Below, piece by piece: positions 42,670 through 50,652 of a stretch of 64,000 nucleotides of DNA. The stretch's first letter is position 1, and each line of letters starts with the position of its first letter. The notes beneath the pieces were generated by a model, which did no database searches, was not told the origin of the DNA, and saw nothing but the letters and a program-made list of their open reading frames with translations. This DNA comes from a virus: the IMG/VR virus record IMGVR_UViG_3300045256_000753, positions 37,638-101,637 of that record; one strand, written 5' to 3'. Both the position numbers and the translations under genes were made by a program.

Positions 42670-45600
42670 TCAGATGTTCGCGCGGAGATTGAACGTCAGG
42701 ACCAGGTACTCCAACGGGAAGATCGGAGCGTAGAAGGCCTGGAAGTTCAGGATGGTCGGGTCGTTCGGGTCGATCTGCGCGCTGAGGCCGGTGAAGGCTG
42801 CGACGATCTCGGCCTGAACGAGGCTCTTGAAGAGACCCGTCATCGTCACGACGACCTCGGTCGTACGCGACTGGAGGAACTTGGTTCCGACGAACGAGTC
42901 GAGGATCGTACGCGACTGCTGTTGCACGAAGTCGCTGATCTGCGTCACCGTGGGCAGGCGCGTGAGGATCGACGCCATGTTGGTCGTCAAGCCCTGGCGG
43001 ATACGGAGGAACCCGTTGCCGAGGTCTTCGAGGAGGGTGATGCCAGCGACCGCCGTCTGCGTGGCCTCGACCGGATCGAGGATGCGCGGGATGCTGGTGA
43101 AGCCCTGGAGACGGCGCCGCGTGTACGGCGTCGCCACGTCCACCGAGGGAGCGACCACGGCGCCAGCAACTGCCGCACCGAAGAACGAGCCGTCGATGAT
43201 CGACTGGAACGACTGCCCGGTCTCGTCCGTGAGGGTCACGACCGAGCTGTCCGGGTAGAAGGCCACGATACGCGAGGACACGAGGGACTTCGCGATCGTC
43301 TGCGCGCTGGTCGGCGACGTTCCGCTTGCGAACCCGATGAAGCCCATGCGCTCCGCCTGGTTGCGGATGTTCGACTGGACTTCGCAGTGGTTCGTGAGGA
43401 ACGAGTAGACCGCCGTGCTCGTCGCCAACGGGACCAGGATGTCCGGCTTCACGTTGCCCGGAAGCGGCGTGGCCAGGCCTGCGATGGCGTTGATGAACGA
43501 CTGGTCGCTCGCCTGGTTCGTGTTCGGAACCTTTAGCACCTGCGTGATGCCGATGAGGACGGCGCCGTTCAGGATGGCGAGGTAGGCCGCGAGGCTGACG
43601 CGGTTTTCCGGGCTCGTCGCACCGAAGTTGGCTTCGATGGTCTTGAGGGTCTGGAAGATGCGCGTCGAGAAGTCCTGCTTCTTGTAGCGGTACGAGATGA
43701 AGTAGAAGTCACCGACCGCAGGCTCCAAACCGCCCGGGTTGAACGTCTGGATGACGCCCGTGTCGTTGACTGCCACGTTGACCGTGTTCGACACGATCAT
43801 CTCGATGCCCGGGATGGAGAGGCGGGGCACGCTCGGGTCCACGTGGAACGTGGGGCTGACGAGCAACGTGAAGTTGCCTGCCGGCGTGTAGCCGCCCGTC
43901 GAAGCCGGAAGGATGGTGAACCGGAGGCCGGTCACCGCGTCCGTGTACGTCTGGCCCGGGACACCGGTACCAGCCGAACCGTTCGGCGACGACGACGAGA
44001 CCGTGTACTGGTCGTGTGCGTCTTCACCGACATCCCCATCAACGCCCGGCGTGAGGCCGATGCCCGTCGAGGTGTTGAACGCCGAGTTCGCCGAAGCGGC
44101 GAAGCCGATGCTCGACCCCGATGCGCCCGTCGTGAGCGACTCGATGGTGATGTAGTTCTTGCTGTTGAGGGCATCGACGTAGGCCACGGCGCCGGCAGCG
44201 AAGCCGCCCGTCGCCATGAGTTCGTCCACGACTTCTTGAGCAGTGACGAGCGCCTGGCTCGCGAACTGGTTCTGGGTGAACCCGAGGACCGCGTTTGCCG
44301 ATCCGTTCTGGATGAGGATCGACGAGTTCGCGTCGTTGGTCAGGCTGGTGAGGCGCACGTGGTTGGCGTTGCCGAGCGTGCCCGACGACGGAACGCCGCC
44401 GAGGCCCGAAACTGCGCCGATGGCCGTCACGACCGATGCCGCCGAAACCGCCGCGCCTGCCGGGAGCGTCACCGAGTAGTCGGTGCCGTTCACGCGAAGG
44501 AGCAACTTGTCGTTGAGGCCCGCCGTGATGTTGTACGGACCCGCAAGGCCGCTGAGCAGCGTTGCCGGCTTGTTGATCGCGCCGGGGGTGCCCGCCGCCG
44601 CCTGGAAGGTCTTGAAGCCGAGCGTGTGCTCGACCGTGCCCTGGAGGATCTTCACCGTCGAGACTGCATCGAAGCCGCCCGGGAGTGCCGCCGGCGTCGA
44701 GTAGCTCTTGATGATGAAGATGATGTCGCCCGTGCCCGGTCCGCCGATTTGGACCGACGAGCAGAGGTTGTTCGGGGCCGTTCCGACGAACGCGGCGTTC
44801 GCATCGATCCCGGTGTTGATCTCGCTGACGATCTGAGCCGGCGTGCGGTTACCCGCCGTCAGGTTGATCGTCGCGACGGTCACACCGTCGATCTGGACGT
44901 TGAACGCGTTGTTCGGCGAAGCCGGGATCGTGATCTTGCCGGTGTCGGGTCCCGTTTGAATCGGGGTGACGTGACCGCCGACGAGGAAGCCCTTCGCCTG
45001 GTTGGACAGCGTGGTCGTTTGCGAGCCGCCGTTGACGACGGTGACCCACGTTGCCGAGTACGGAGCGAAGAAGCTGTAGGGCTCCGCATTGCGGTTCGTG
45101 AATGCCGCGTTTTCCGGTGCGCTCTGGCTGAACGTGATCGTGACGATCTCGGCAACCGGCGTTCCGTTGCCCGTGTGGAACGCATCCGGGATGTTCTCCA
45201 CGCCGCGCGGCCACTGGACCGTCTGGGCGAAGCCGGACTTGGTTCCGAAGCGGACCTCGAAGAGGTTCGCGTTGCGGAGCGACGAGAAGACCGTGTACTG
45301 GCCCGAGCCGATCGGTCCAGGGACCGTGCAGGTCAGGATGTACGTGTCATCGACGATGTTGTTGTACCAGAAGGTCGCGAACACCGTGTAGTCCGGGGGA
45401 ACCGGACGCTGGAGGGTGATGACGCGATTCGGACCATCGACGGCGATCACGGGGATCGCGGCGCGGCCGAGAGCGTCACGGAGGTTGCGGCCCGCGTAAA
45501 CCGTCACGAGGTCCGGACGGTTCGACACGAGGTCCATGCGACCGTTCGTGACCGAGTTGTAGAGCGGCAAGCCCAGGGGCGTGTCGCGTCCGTTTCCGGT

Positions 45601-46971
45601 CGTCGGAATCTCGGGCAGGAGGAACTGCGTCGCCGAGACCGTGGCCGGGATCGTCGTGGTGTCCGTCACGGGCGTGCATGCCGCGAGGAACATCTTGTCA
45701 TCGACGAGCGTCGTGCCGATCTGGCCGCCGAGACCCGAAACGCCATCGAACGGCGCGGCACCGGGGCTGGTCTTCGTCGCTTGCGTGACGACACCGGTAC
45801 CCCAGTTGACGAGCGAGACATCCGGAGTCGGATTCGCGATCGTGAAGTCCGCACCCTGGATGTAGTCGTTGCGCTGCGGCGAGATGCCGGCGCGAATGAC
45901 CTGCGTGACGTTCGAGTTCGGGAGGTAGTCGAACGTTTGCTGCCAGGTGTTGGCGAAGTATTGGATGCTGACCGTGCTGCCCGGAGCCGGCGCGAACGGC
46001 AGCGTGACGACGCCGTTCTTGCCATCGACCGCCGAAGCAACGACCTGCACGTTGTTGACCTTCACGACGACCTTGGTCGGGTCCGTGGTCGTGATGCCGC
46101 CGCCGCTGCCATCCACGATCGGGATGTTGAAGAGACGGAACTGGGCGTTGCGCGACGTCTGCGCACCGGACGAGAAGCCGAGCGGGCCGTTCGCCGTGCC
46201 GGAGCCGATCACGATCGATTGCGTGGCGGTGAGCAGGATGTGGTTGAGTCCCGCGTTGTCCACGAAGACGGTCGCGAGGAGGTTCGGGATCGCCGCCGCC
46301 ATGATGGCGGAAACGACGCCGGCCGCCGTGAGCGAGCCCGGGGGCAGGGTGACCGTCGCCTGGACGCCGTTGACCGTCAGAACGAAGTTGTCGTTCGATC
46401 CGGCCGTGATGAGGAAGGGCTCGAAGCCCGGGCTCGTGAGGGTCGCGTTCGTCGAAGTGACCTGGCCCGAAACGTCGTCCGTGAAGCTCGTGTCCCCACG
46501 GTGGAAGTGGTAGGTCGCGCGAACCGTGTCGGTCGGCTGCGTCGGGATCTGGAGTCCGACGAGACCCTTGGCGCCTTGCACCGAGGCAACGGCCACCGGG
46601 GTCCCGTTGACGGTCACCGTCACCGAGCGGGTGTCGTTCGTCGTGCGGCCGATTCCCTGGCCGTCCACGATCGGGAAGTTCTTGACGCGGAACTGCGTGA
46701 GCTGACCGTTCTGCGCACCGAGAACGAGGTTGTTGGGGTTGGTCGCATCGACCACCCAAGAGAGGCTGACGTCCTCGTTGACGATCAACTCGTCCACCGT
46801 GGCCGAGCTGCCACGAACGAGTTCGATGTCGTCTTGCTCCAGCTCCTCTTGGCCGACGCCAATGATGACCGGGATGCGAAGACCAGCCACCAAGTTGGAG
46901 ACGTTGGCCTCCGTCAAGGTGCGGGTGTAAACGCCGGGCGGAACGTACGTGACAAACGGGCCGAGAGCCAT
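42670..46971 (-). CDS. Tail sheath protein, exceptionally large
   Basis: 1433 aa; sheath proteins are usually 400-700 aa. The N-terminus has the sheath motif (PFVTYVPPGVYTRTLTEAN) and the last 350 residues have the conserved sheath core: FQTLKTIEANFGAT, KPDILVPLATSTAVY, YTRRRLQGFTSIPRILDP, GITLLEDLGNGFLRIRQG and a C-terminal LVLTFNLRANI strand. The ~900 residues between are beta modules. A segment with QFR, IVDG, VNGTPV and TYHF (93-166) is duplicated at about 275-350. Another module, with ITAG-x-ND, VNG, TLPPG and LGF, occurs at about 184-270 and 800-905, more weakly near 677-770, and also in the gp25-like protein. ATG 46971 has a GAGGAG site. The extra modules probably decorate the outside of the tail. 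Confidence 0.85.
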   Translation of the reverse strand: MALGPFVTYVPPGVYTRTLTEANVSNLVAGLRIPVIIGVGQEELEQDDIELVRGSSATVDELIVNEDVSLSWVVDATNPNNLVLGAQNGQLTQFRVKNFPIVDGQGIGRTTNDTRSVTVTVNGTPVAVASVQGAKGLVGLQIPTQPTDTVRATYHFHRGDTSFTDDVSGQVTSTNATLTSPGFEPFLITAGSNDNFVLTVNGVQATVTLPPGSLTAAGVVSAIMAAAIPNLLATVFVDNAGLNHILLTATQSIVIGSGTANGPLGFSSGAQTSRNAQFRLFNIPIVDGSGGGITTTDPTKVVVKVNNVQVVASAVDGKNGVVTLPFAPAPGSTVSIQYFANTWQQTFDYLPNSNVTQVIRAGISPQRNDYIQGADFTIANPTPDVSLVNWGTGVVTQATKTSPGAAPFDGVSGLGGQIGTTLVDDKMFLAACTPVTDTTTIPATVSATQFLLPEIPTTGNGRDTPLGLPLYNSVTNGRMDLVSNRPDLVTVYAGRNLRDALGRAAIPVIAVDGPNRVITLQRPVPPDYTVFATFWYNNIVDDTYILTCTVPGPIGSGQYTVFSSLRNANLFEVRFGTKSGFAQTVQWPRGVENIPDAFHTGNGTPVAEIVTITFSQSAPENAAFTNRNAEPYSFFAPYSATWVTVVNGGSQTTTLSNQAKGFLVGGHVTPIQTGPDTGKITIPASPNNAFNVQIDGVTVATINLTAGNRTPAQIVSEINTGIDANAAFVGTAPNNLCSSVQIGGPGTGDIIFIIKSYSTPAALPGGFDAVSTVKILQGTVEHTLGFKTFQAAAGTPGAINKPATLLSGLAGPYNITAGLNDKLLLRVNGTDYSVTLPAGAAVSAASVVTAIGAVSGLGGVPSSGTLGNANHVRLTSLTNDANSSILIQNGSANAVLGFTQNQFASQALVTAQEVVDELMATGGFAAGAVAYVDALNSKNYITIESLTTGASGSSIGFAASANSAFNTSTGIGLTPGVDGDVGEDAHDQYTVSSSSPNGSAGTGVPGQTYTDAVTGLRFTILPASTGGYTPAGNFTLLVSPTFHVDPSVPRLSIPGIEMIVSNTVNVAVNDTGVIQTFNPGGLEPAVGDFYFISYRYKKQDFSTRIFQTLKTIEANFGATSPENRVSLAAYLAILNGAVLIGITQVLKVPNTNQASDQSFINAIAGLATPLPGNVKPDILVPLATSTAVYSFLTNHCEVQSNIRNQAERMGFIGFASGTSPTSAQTIAKSLVSSRIVAFYPDSSVVTLTDETGQSFQSIIDGSFFGAAVAGAVVAPSVDVATPYTRRRLQGFTSIPRILDPVEATQTAVAGITLLEDLGNGFLRIRQGLTTNMASILTRLPTVTQISDFVQQQSRTILDSFVGTKFLQSRTTEVVVTMTGLFKSLVQAEIVAAFTGLSAQIDPNDPTILNFQAFYAPIFPLEYLVLTFNLRANI

Positions 46972-47155
46972 CCGAATCTCCTCAGCAGGTGGGCGAAAAT
47001 CCGATCTGCGTCTGGGTTTGGGCTAGTTGCAGGTTACGGACTGCAAGCCGTGGGTCTGATTCGATTCGGATTTGGATCTGAAGGGAGCGCACGGTGATAC
47101 CGGCTGGTTCCTTACCTGCGCGCCAAAACAACACTTTATCAACGGACCACCGTGA
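46972..47155 (-). promoter_or_regulatory. Leader of the sheath gene with element shared with the chaperone leader
   Basis: 184 bases. Blocks 46998-47021 and 47055-47067 match the leader of the chaperone-like genes at 27 kb in the same orientation and at comparable distance from the start codon. No clear sigma-70 boxes. An open frame also runs through it, in frame with the preceding stop (about 44 codons, ending QLAQTQTQIGFSPTC), without a good ATG or ribosome site. A promoter or processing site for late, high-level transcription is the simplest reading because it precedes the sheath gene; a small diverged gene pair is the alternative. Confidence 0.45.
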
Positions 47156-47590
47156 CTATTTCGGGGCCTCCCGGCTCGAACGGATGGCCGTGAGGGCTTC
47201 CTTCGCCAGACGGCGCCGGGCGCTCAGGCCAACGTCGCTCATCGGCTCGTAGTCGATGTAGTCCGTTCCCGTATGACGGATGAGAGCGTGGGTGCCTCCC
47301 TGTTTTCGCGCCTCATCCTTCACCTTGTCCCTCTCGCGAATGAGGGCCCAGCGCTCGTCGGCGCTCCTCCCAACGGCCCGATCGGCATCCGGGTAGTCGT
47401 GCCCGTGTACGCCTGAGTTAGCCGGAGCGGTCCCCCCGGGGGCGAAGTTGAACGCGAACGCCGTTCCATCAAGGAGGCGCGGCGCCAAATCCTTGCACGA
47501 CGGGCATTCGTGCGTGGGGTGATCCCCCATCTTGAGGGATCGTTCGAAGCGAATGTTGCAGGTCTGGCACTCAAATGCGTATTTCGGCAC
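47156..47590 (-). CDS. FmdB-type zinc ribbon protein (first)
   Basis: 144 aa from a GTG start (PKYAFECQTCNIRFER) with GGAGA upstream. Cys 8, 11, 29 and 32 (FECQTC and ECPSC) match the FmdB/CxxC regulatory zinc ribbon, with the usual basic-aromatic start. The C-terminal 80 residues are charged and helical (RWALIRERDKVKDEARKQ). The family is often annotated as putative regulatory protein, but in phage clusters its role is unknown. A second member lies at 61.7-62.2 kb. It is the last gene before the sheath leader. Confidence 0.65.
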   Translation of the reverse strand: MPKYAFECQTCNIRFERSLKMGDHPTHECPSCKDLAPRLLDGTAFAFNFAPGGTAPANSGVHGHDYPDADRAVGRSADERWALIRERDKVKDEARKQGGTHALIRHTGTDYIDYEPMSDVGLSARRRLAKEALTAIRSSREAPK

Positions 47591-47605
47591 GATTCATCTC
47601 CATTT

Positions 47606-48766
47606 TCATCCAATGCGTTCGTAGGAATTGTTTCGCCCGGTGATGATGGGCACCGTGGCGAAGAACAGGGGGTCTGCTTCTTGGGTAAGGGGCGGGCTGT
47701 CCACACCGCTTGGACCGGTGACCCGGCTGATGGTGAGCAAGAGCGGGAGATGGATCTCCCAATCCGCCTGAATCTCGATCGACATTCCGGCTTGGTAGTA
47801 GAAGAGTTCCGCCTGCTCGTCGTAGGCTTCCTCGGTCTCGCCACCCATCGAAATGTTCGTGATCTCAATGCCTTCGAAAGAGAGGAGGGGCCGCTTCTCG
47901 CCCCAGAGGTACATGATCACGAGGTCCGCAATCTCCTCCATTTGAATGGGGTCGCGGGCGATCACGTCGAACTCAAACGTCGCATCGAAGCGTCCGCCGT
48001 AGGCGTTGGCAGCTTCCACGCGATCCGGGTAGACCACAACCGCCACCTTGTCCCCTACTTTGGCGCGCTTGCCGAAAGCGAGGACAACGCCGGGAAGGGT
48101 CTTGAAGTCCGACGTGTTCCAGGTGAAGGGGATGGGGCCGACCGATGGCGCCGCGAAGCGATAGTCCGCACTGACGAGGGTCTCCGGCGCGAAGCGAGTG
48201 AGGAATAGAATCGCTCCGTTCGAGTAATCGACTTGGTAGTCACGACCCTCAACGAGCATGTAGTGGTGATTTTGCCAGAGACGTAGCGTCCCTTTGACCG
48301 GCACGTTTTCGAGCTGCCCCTCCTGCTCGATTCCCGTGACGAAGTGAAGGACGGGTTCGTCGGTGACCGTGAGTAGAGGATCGATGGCGTACGAGCCCTG
48401 CTCGTCAGCCGTTGTCGGAACGGTGAGGATCTCGATGTAGTAGACGCCAGGAGGCGTCGGCATCTTGTCCCCATGGTCGCGGACGCACGTGAGATCTTCG
48501 CGCACCCATTCGAGCGGGTACGCGGGCTGACCCACGTAGGCAAGCATCACGTGGCTTTGAACGGTCCCCACGAAGTTGTCGGCGGAGAGCGCCACCTTGT
48601 TCGCGGACGAGTTCTTGACGACGATGCCGAACTGCGGGCGTTCGTTGAACGAGAACTTGTTCTCGATGAAGGGGACGATCTTTTCGTAAAGGGGATGCCT
48701 CCCGAAGCTGTCTTTCAGCTCCAGGATGAGCCTTCGCTTTAGTGCACCGACGAGGTTGTAATACAC
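47606..48766 (-). CDS. Neck or tail-completion protein candidate
   Basis: 386 aa from a GTG start (MYYNLVGALKRRLILELKD) directly after the actin-like gene's stop. N-terminal helix followed by beta domains (QSHVMLAYVGQPAYPLEWVR, GVYYIEILTVPTTADEQGSY), then a section AGMSIEIQADWEIHLPLLLT. The middle contains ARDPIQMEEIADLVIMYLWG, which has the helix pattern of tail terminator or neck proteins that sit on top of the tube. Position before the sheath gene and after HK97-gp10-like and connector genes supports a neck role. The shared DNA with no other family is noted; assignment is contextual. Confidence 0.5.
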   Translation of the reverse strand: MYYNLVGALKRRLILELKDSFGRHPLYEKIVPFIENKFSFNERPQFGIVVKNSSANKVALSADNFVGTVQSHVMLAYVGQPAYPLEWVREDLTCVRDHGDKMPTPPGVYYIEILTVPTTADEQGSYAIDPLLTVTDEPVLHFVTGIEQEGQLENVPVKGTLRLWQNHHYMLVEGRDYQVDYSNGAILFLTRFAPETLVSADYRFAAPSVGPIPFTWNTSDFKTLPGVVLAFGKRAKVGDKVAVVVYPDRVEAANAYGGRFDATFEFDVIARDPIQMEEIADLVIMYLWGEKRPLLSFEGIEITNISMGGETEEAYDEQAELFYYQAGMSIEIQADWEIHLPLLLTISRVTGPSGVDSPPLTQEADPLFFATVPIITGRNNSYERIG

Positions 48767-48769
48767 GGG

Positions 48770-49789
48770 TTACCCCGCGTGCTCTTCGATGGCCAAAACG
48801 AGAAGGCCCTCGGCAACGGCCGTCATGGGGTCCTTCGCGCTTCGGACCTCGCTGATTTGGATGGGGAAGCCCTTCTTCTTCACCGCCTCGAACTCCTCCT
48901 TGAACAGGTCGAGGAATCCGCCCGCCTTGGTGGTTCCGCCCGAGACGACGAACGGGATCGGGTTCGGCAGATCGAGCGACGTTTGGACCTTGCGGAACTG
49001 GATCGCGATGTTGTCGAGGCAGTATTTGACGAGCGACCGGATGTAGAGCGCGATGGCTTCTTCGTCGCGGTTCTTGGGGGCCATCAGATCGACGCCCTTT
49101 TCCTTGATCGCGCACATGCGGGCCGTCGTCGAGCCCATGGCCTTCGCCGCGTGCGTGTCGATCCAGTCACCCCCACGGGCGACGGAGAATTCGAGGCCGC
49201 ATACCGTCTGATAAGCGAGCGCGACGTTGCACATGCCGGAGCCGAAGCTCACCGACAGGCCCGAGAAGTTCTCTTCCGCGCACTGGCTGTAGATGATGGC
49301 CATCGCCTCGTTCATCGGATGCGGCTCGTACCCGTGCTCCGAGATGATTTTGCGGAAGACCTCGGTGTGGTAGATGACGTCCTGGTCCGGGTCATCGATC
49401 GGTGCGGCCGGAACGCTGTAGAAGCAGTGCTCCCCCTCTTTGACGGGCTTGCCGAGCACGTGCTTGACGAGGAGGCTGAGAATCTGCTGGGCCTCGATCT
49501 CGCCGGCGGCGATGACACCGCGCGAGAGCGGCCGACGCAGCTCCTTCTTGAAGAGGTTCACCATGTTGAGCGCCGAATCGCCGATGACGATCAAACGGTC
49601 GCCCTTCTCGACGTAATCGACCTTCGAGAGGCGAAGCGTCTTCTTCGCCTCCACATCGAGATCGATGAACGCATCGCGGACACGGCTGCTCACAACCTTG
49701 TCCTTCTCGTTCATGCGTGCGCTCACGATGTTCATCGTGCCCACGTCGAGTCCAACGGCTGGTTTGAATGTGATTTGATTCGCGCTCAT
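48770..49789 (-). CDS. Actin-like ATPase (MreB/ParM type)
   Basis: 339 aa. Actin/Hsp70-fold motifs are in order: phosphate-1 loop GLDVGTMNIVSAR (residues 13-25), connect-1-like NEAMAIIYS (about 160), phosphate-2 loop VSFGSGMCNVALAY (about 179), an MreB-like ARGGDWIDTHAAKAMGS stretch, and an adenosine-like motif PFVVSGGTTKAGGFLDLF (about 275). A GVIAAGEIEAQQIL segment recalls the MreB GVIAD-type region. Such proteins bind ATP and form filaments that segregate plasmids or shape cells; phage actin homologues are known, but one inside a tail gene cluster is unusual. Filament formation is not shown. It lies between a Dps-like gene and a neck-type gene. ATG 49789. Confidence 0.8.
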   Translation of the reverse strand: MSANQITFKPAVGLDVGTMNIVSARMNEKDKVVSSRVRDAFIDLDVEAKKTLRLSKVDYVEKGDRLIVIGDSALNMVNLFKKELRRPLSRGVIAAGEIEAQQILSLLVKHVLGKPVKEGEHCFYSVPAAPIDDPDQDVIYHTEVFRKIISEHGYEPHPMNEAMAIIYSQCAEENFSGLSVSFGSGMCNVALAYQTVCGLEFSVARGGDWIDTHAAKAMGSTTARMCAIKEKGVDLMAPKNRDEEAIALYIRSLVKYCLDNIAIQFRKVQTSLDLPNPIPFVVSGGTTKAGGFLDLFKEEFEAVKKKGFPIQISEVRSAKDPMTAVAEGLLVLAIEEHAG

Positions 49790-49809
49790 TTGGGTCCTCT
49801 ATTCATCTT

Positions 49810-49824
49810 GGGGTCTGAGACCCC
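49810..49824 (-). other. Perfect hairpin between the Dps-like and actin-like genes
   Basis: GGGGTCTGAGACCCC forms a perfect 6-bp stem with a 3-base loop, plus tight spacing to the actin-like gene's start. There is no T tract, so termination is doubtful; an mRNA processing or protective hairpin is possible. Confidence 0.4.
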
Positions 49825-49828
49825 TTGT

Positions 49829-50620
49829 TCATTTGCGACGGTCGTAGCCGACTTTCGTCTGTGCTCTTTGGCGGAGCAGATAGACGAATTCCTCATGCTT
49901 GTCGGCGACGTCCTGAAGTAGGTTGTCGGTCCCGTTGCTCAGCATCGCTGTCGCTTCGAGCGACTTGTATGCGAGCCCCAAGATGGACAGCAGGTAAAGC
50001 TCCGTGAGGAAGCTGGTGACCGCGTACTGGTCCGGTCCGGGATCGGTCTGGATGTCCCCGCTGAAAAACTTGACGAGGGCTCCGACCTGCGAAGCTTGAA
50101 CGACCGGGTGCACCAGCAGACGGTGACCGGCGCCCACTGCACGCTCGGCGACGCGATCGATCAGATCCAGCGAATCGTTGTACAGGCGCTCGTAGAGCAG
50201 GTGGTCGCCGTAGAACGTATCGCCTCTTGTCTGCCAGTGGTGTGACTGGTGGACCATTGCCGCTGCGCGCATGCTCGCAACAAGGACACCGAGTTCTGCC
50301 ATCGCGATGTTCTGGTAGTCCCCAAGAAGGGTGAGGAACATCTGTTCGATCGGAGAGGCATTTGCGACCTTTTCGACGAGGGACTTGATTTCGGCTTTCG
50401 AAGAGCGGGCGAGTCGAACCTTCGGCTCGGGAAGGTACGGCGGACCCATGCTCATGTGGTCGTACGTCGTCGGATCGTGCCAGAGCGCGTAGATCGACTC
50501 GGCATGCAAGCCCGAATAGGGGTCCACGGTGTTGGAGGGGGCCTCTTCTTGGGCCTCTTCGTCCGGATCGGCCTCTTCTTCGGCCCCTTCCAGCTCCAAT
50601 TCGTCGAGTTCTTCGGGCAT
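49829..50620 (-). CDS. Dps-like ferritin-superfamily protein
   Basis: 263 aa. Core helices lie at about residues 90-250. The motif AAAMVHQSHHWQTRG is the Dps H-x-x-H-W signature, followed by FYGDHLLYERLY and LIDRVAER. His128, His140, Asp155 and Glu159 have the same spacing (12, 15 and 4) as the ferroxidase ligands His51, His63, Asp78 and Glu82 of E. coli Dps, and Glu144 sits where Dps has Asp67. Dps proteins store iron and bind DNA against oxidative damage. An acidic N-terminal 35 residues (DELELEGAEEEADPDEE) is extra. AGGGAA precedes ATG 50620. Cage assembly and iron binding are inferred. Confidence 0.75.
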   Translation of the reverse strand: MPEELDELELEGAEEEADPDEEAQEEAPSNTVDPYSGLHAESIYALWHDPTTYDHMSMGPPYLPEPKVRLARSSKAEIKSLVEKVANASPIEQMFLTLLGDYQNIAMAELGVLVASMRAAAMVHQSHHWQTRGDTFYGDHLLYERLYNDSLDLIDRVAERAVGAGHRLLVHPVVQASQVGALVKFFSGDIQTDPGPDQYAVTSFLTELYLLSILGLAYKSLEATAMLSNGTDNLLQDVADKHEEFVYLLRQRAQTKVGYDRRK

Positions 50621-50652
50621 GGGTTCCCTACAGGCCCCAGCCGGAAAGAACT

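Noticed and set aside
43843-47097. Plus-strand open frame of 1084 codons
   Set aside because: Exactly antisense to the sheath gene; Arg-rich sequence without family motifs. The minus-strand frame has clear sheath motifs and a ribosome site.
49810-49824. Intrinsic terminator between Dps-like and actin-like genes
   Set aside because: The hairpin is perfect but is not followed by a T tract and lies very close to the next start codon, so it is listed only as a hairpin.
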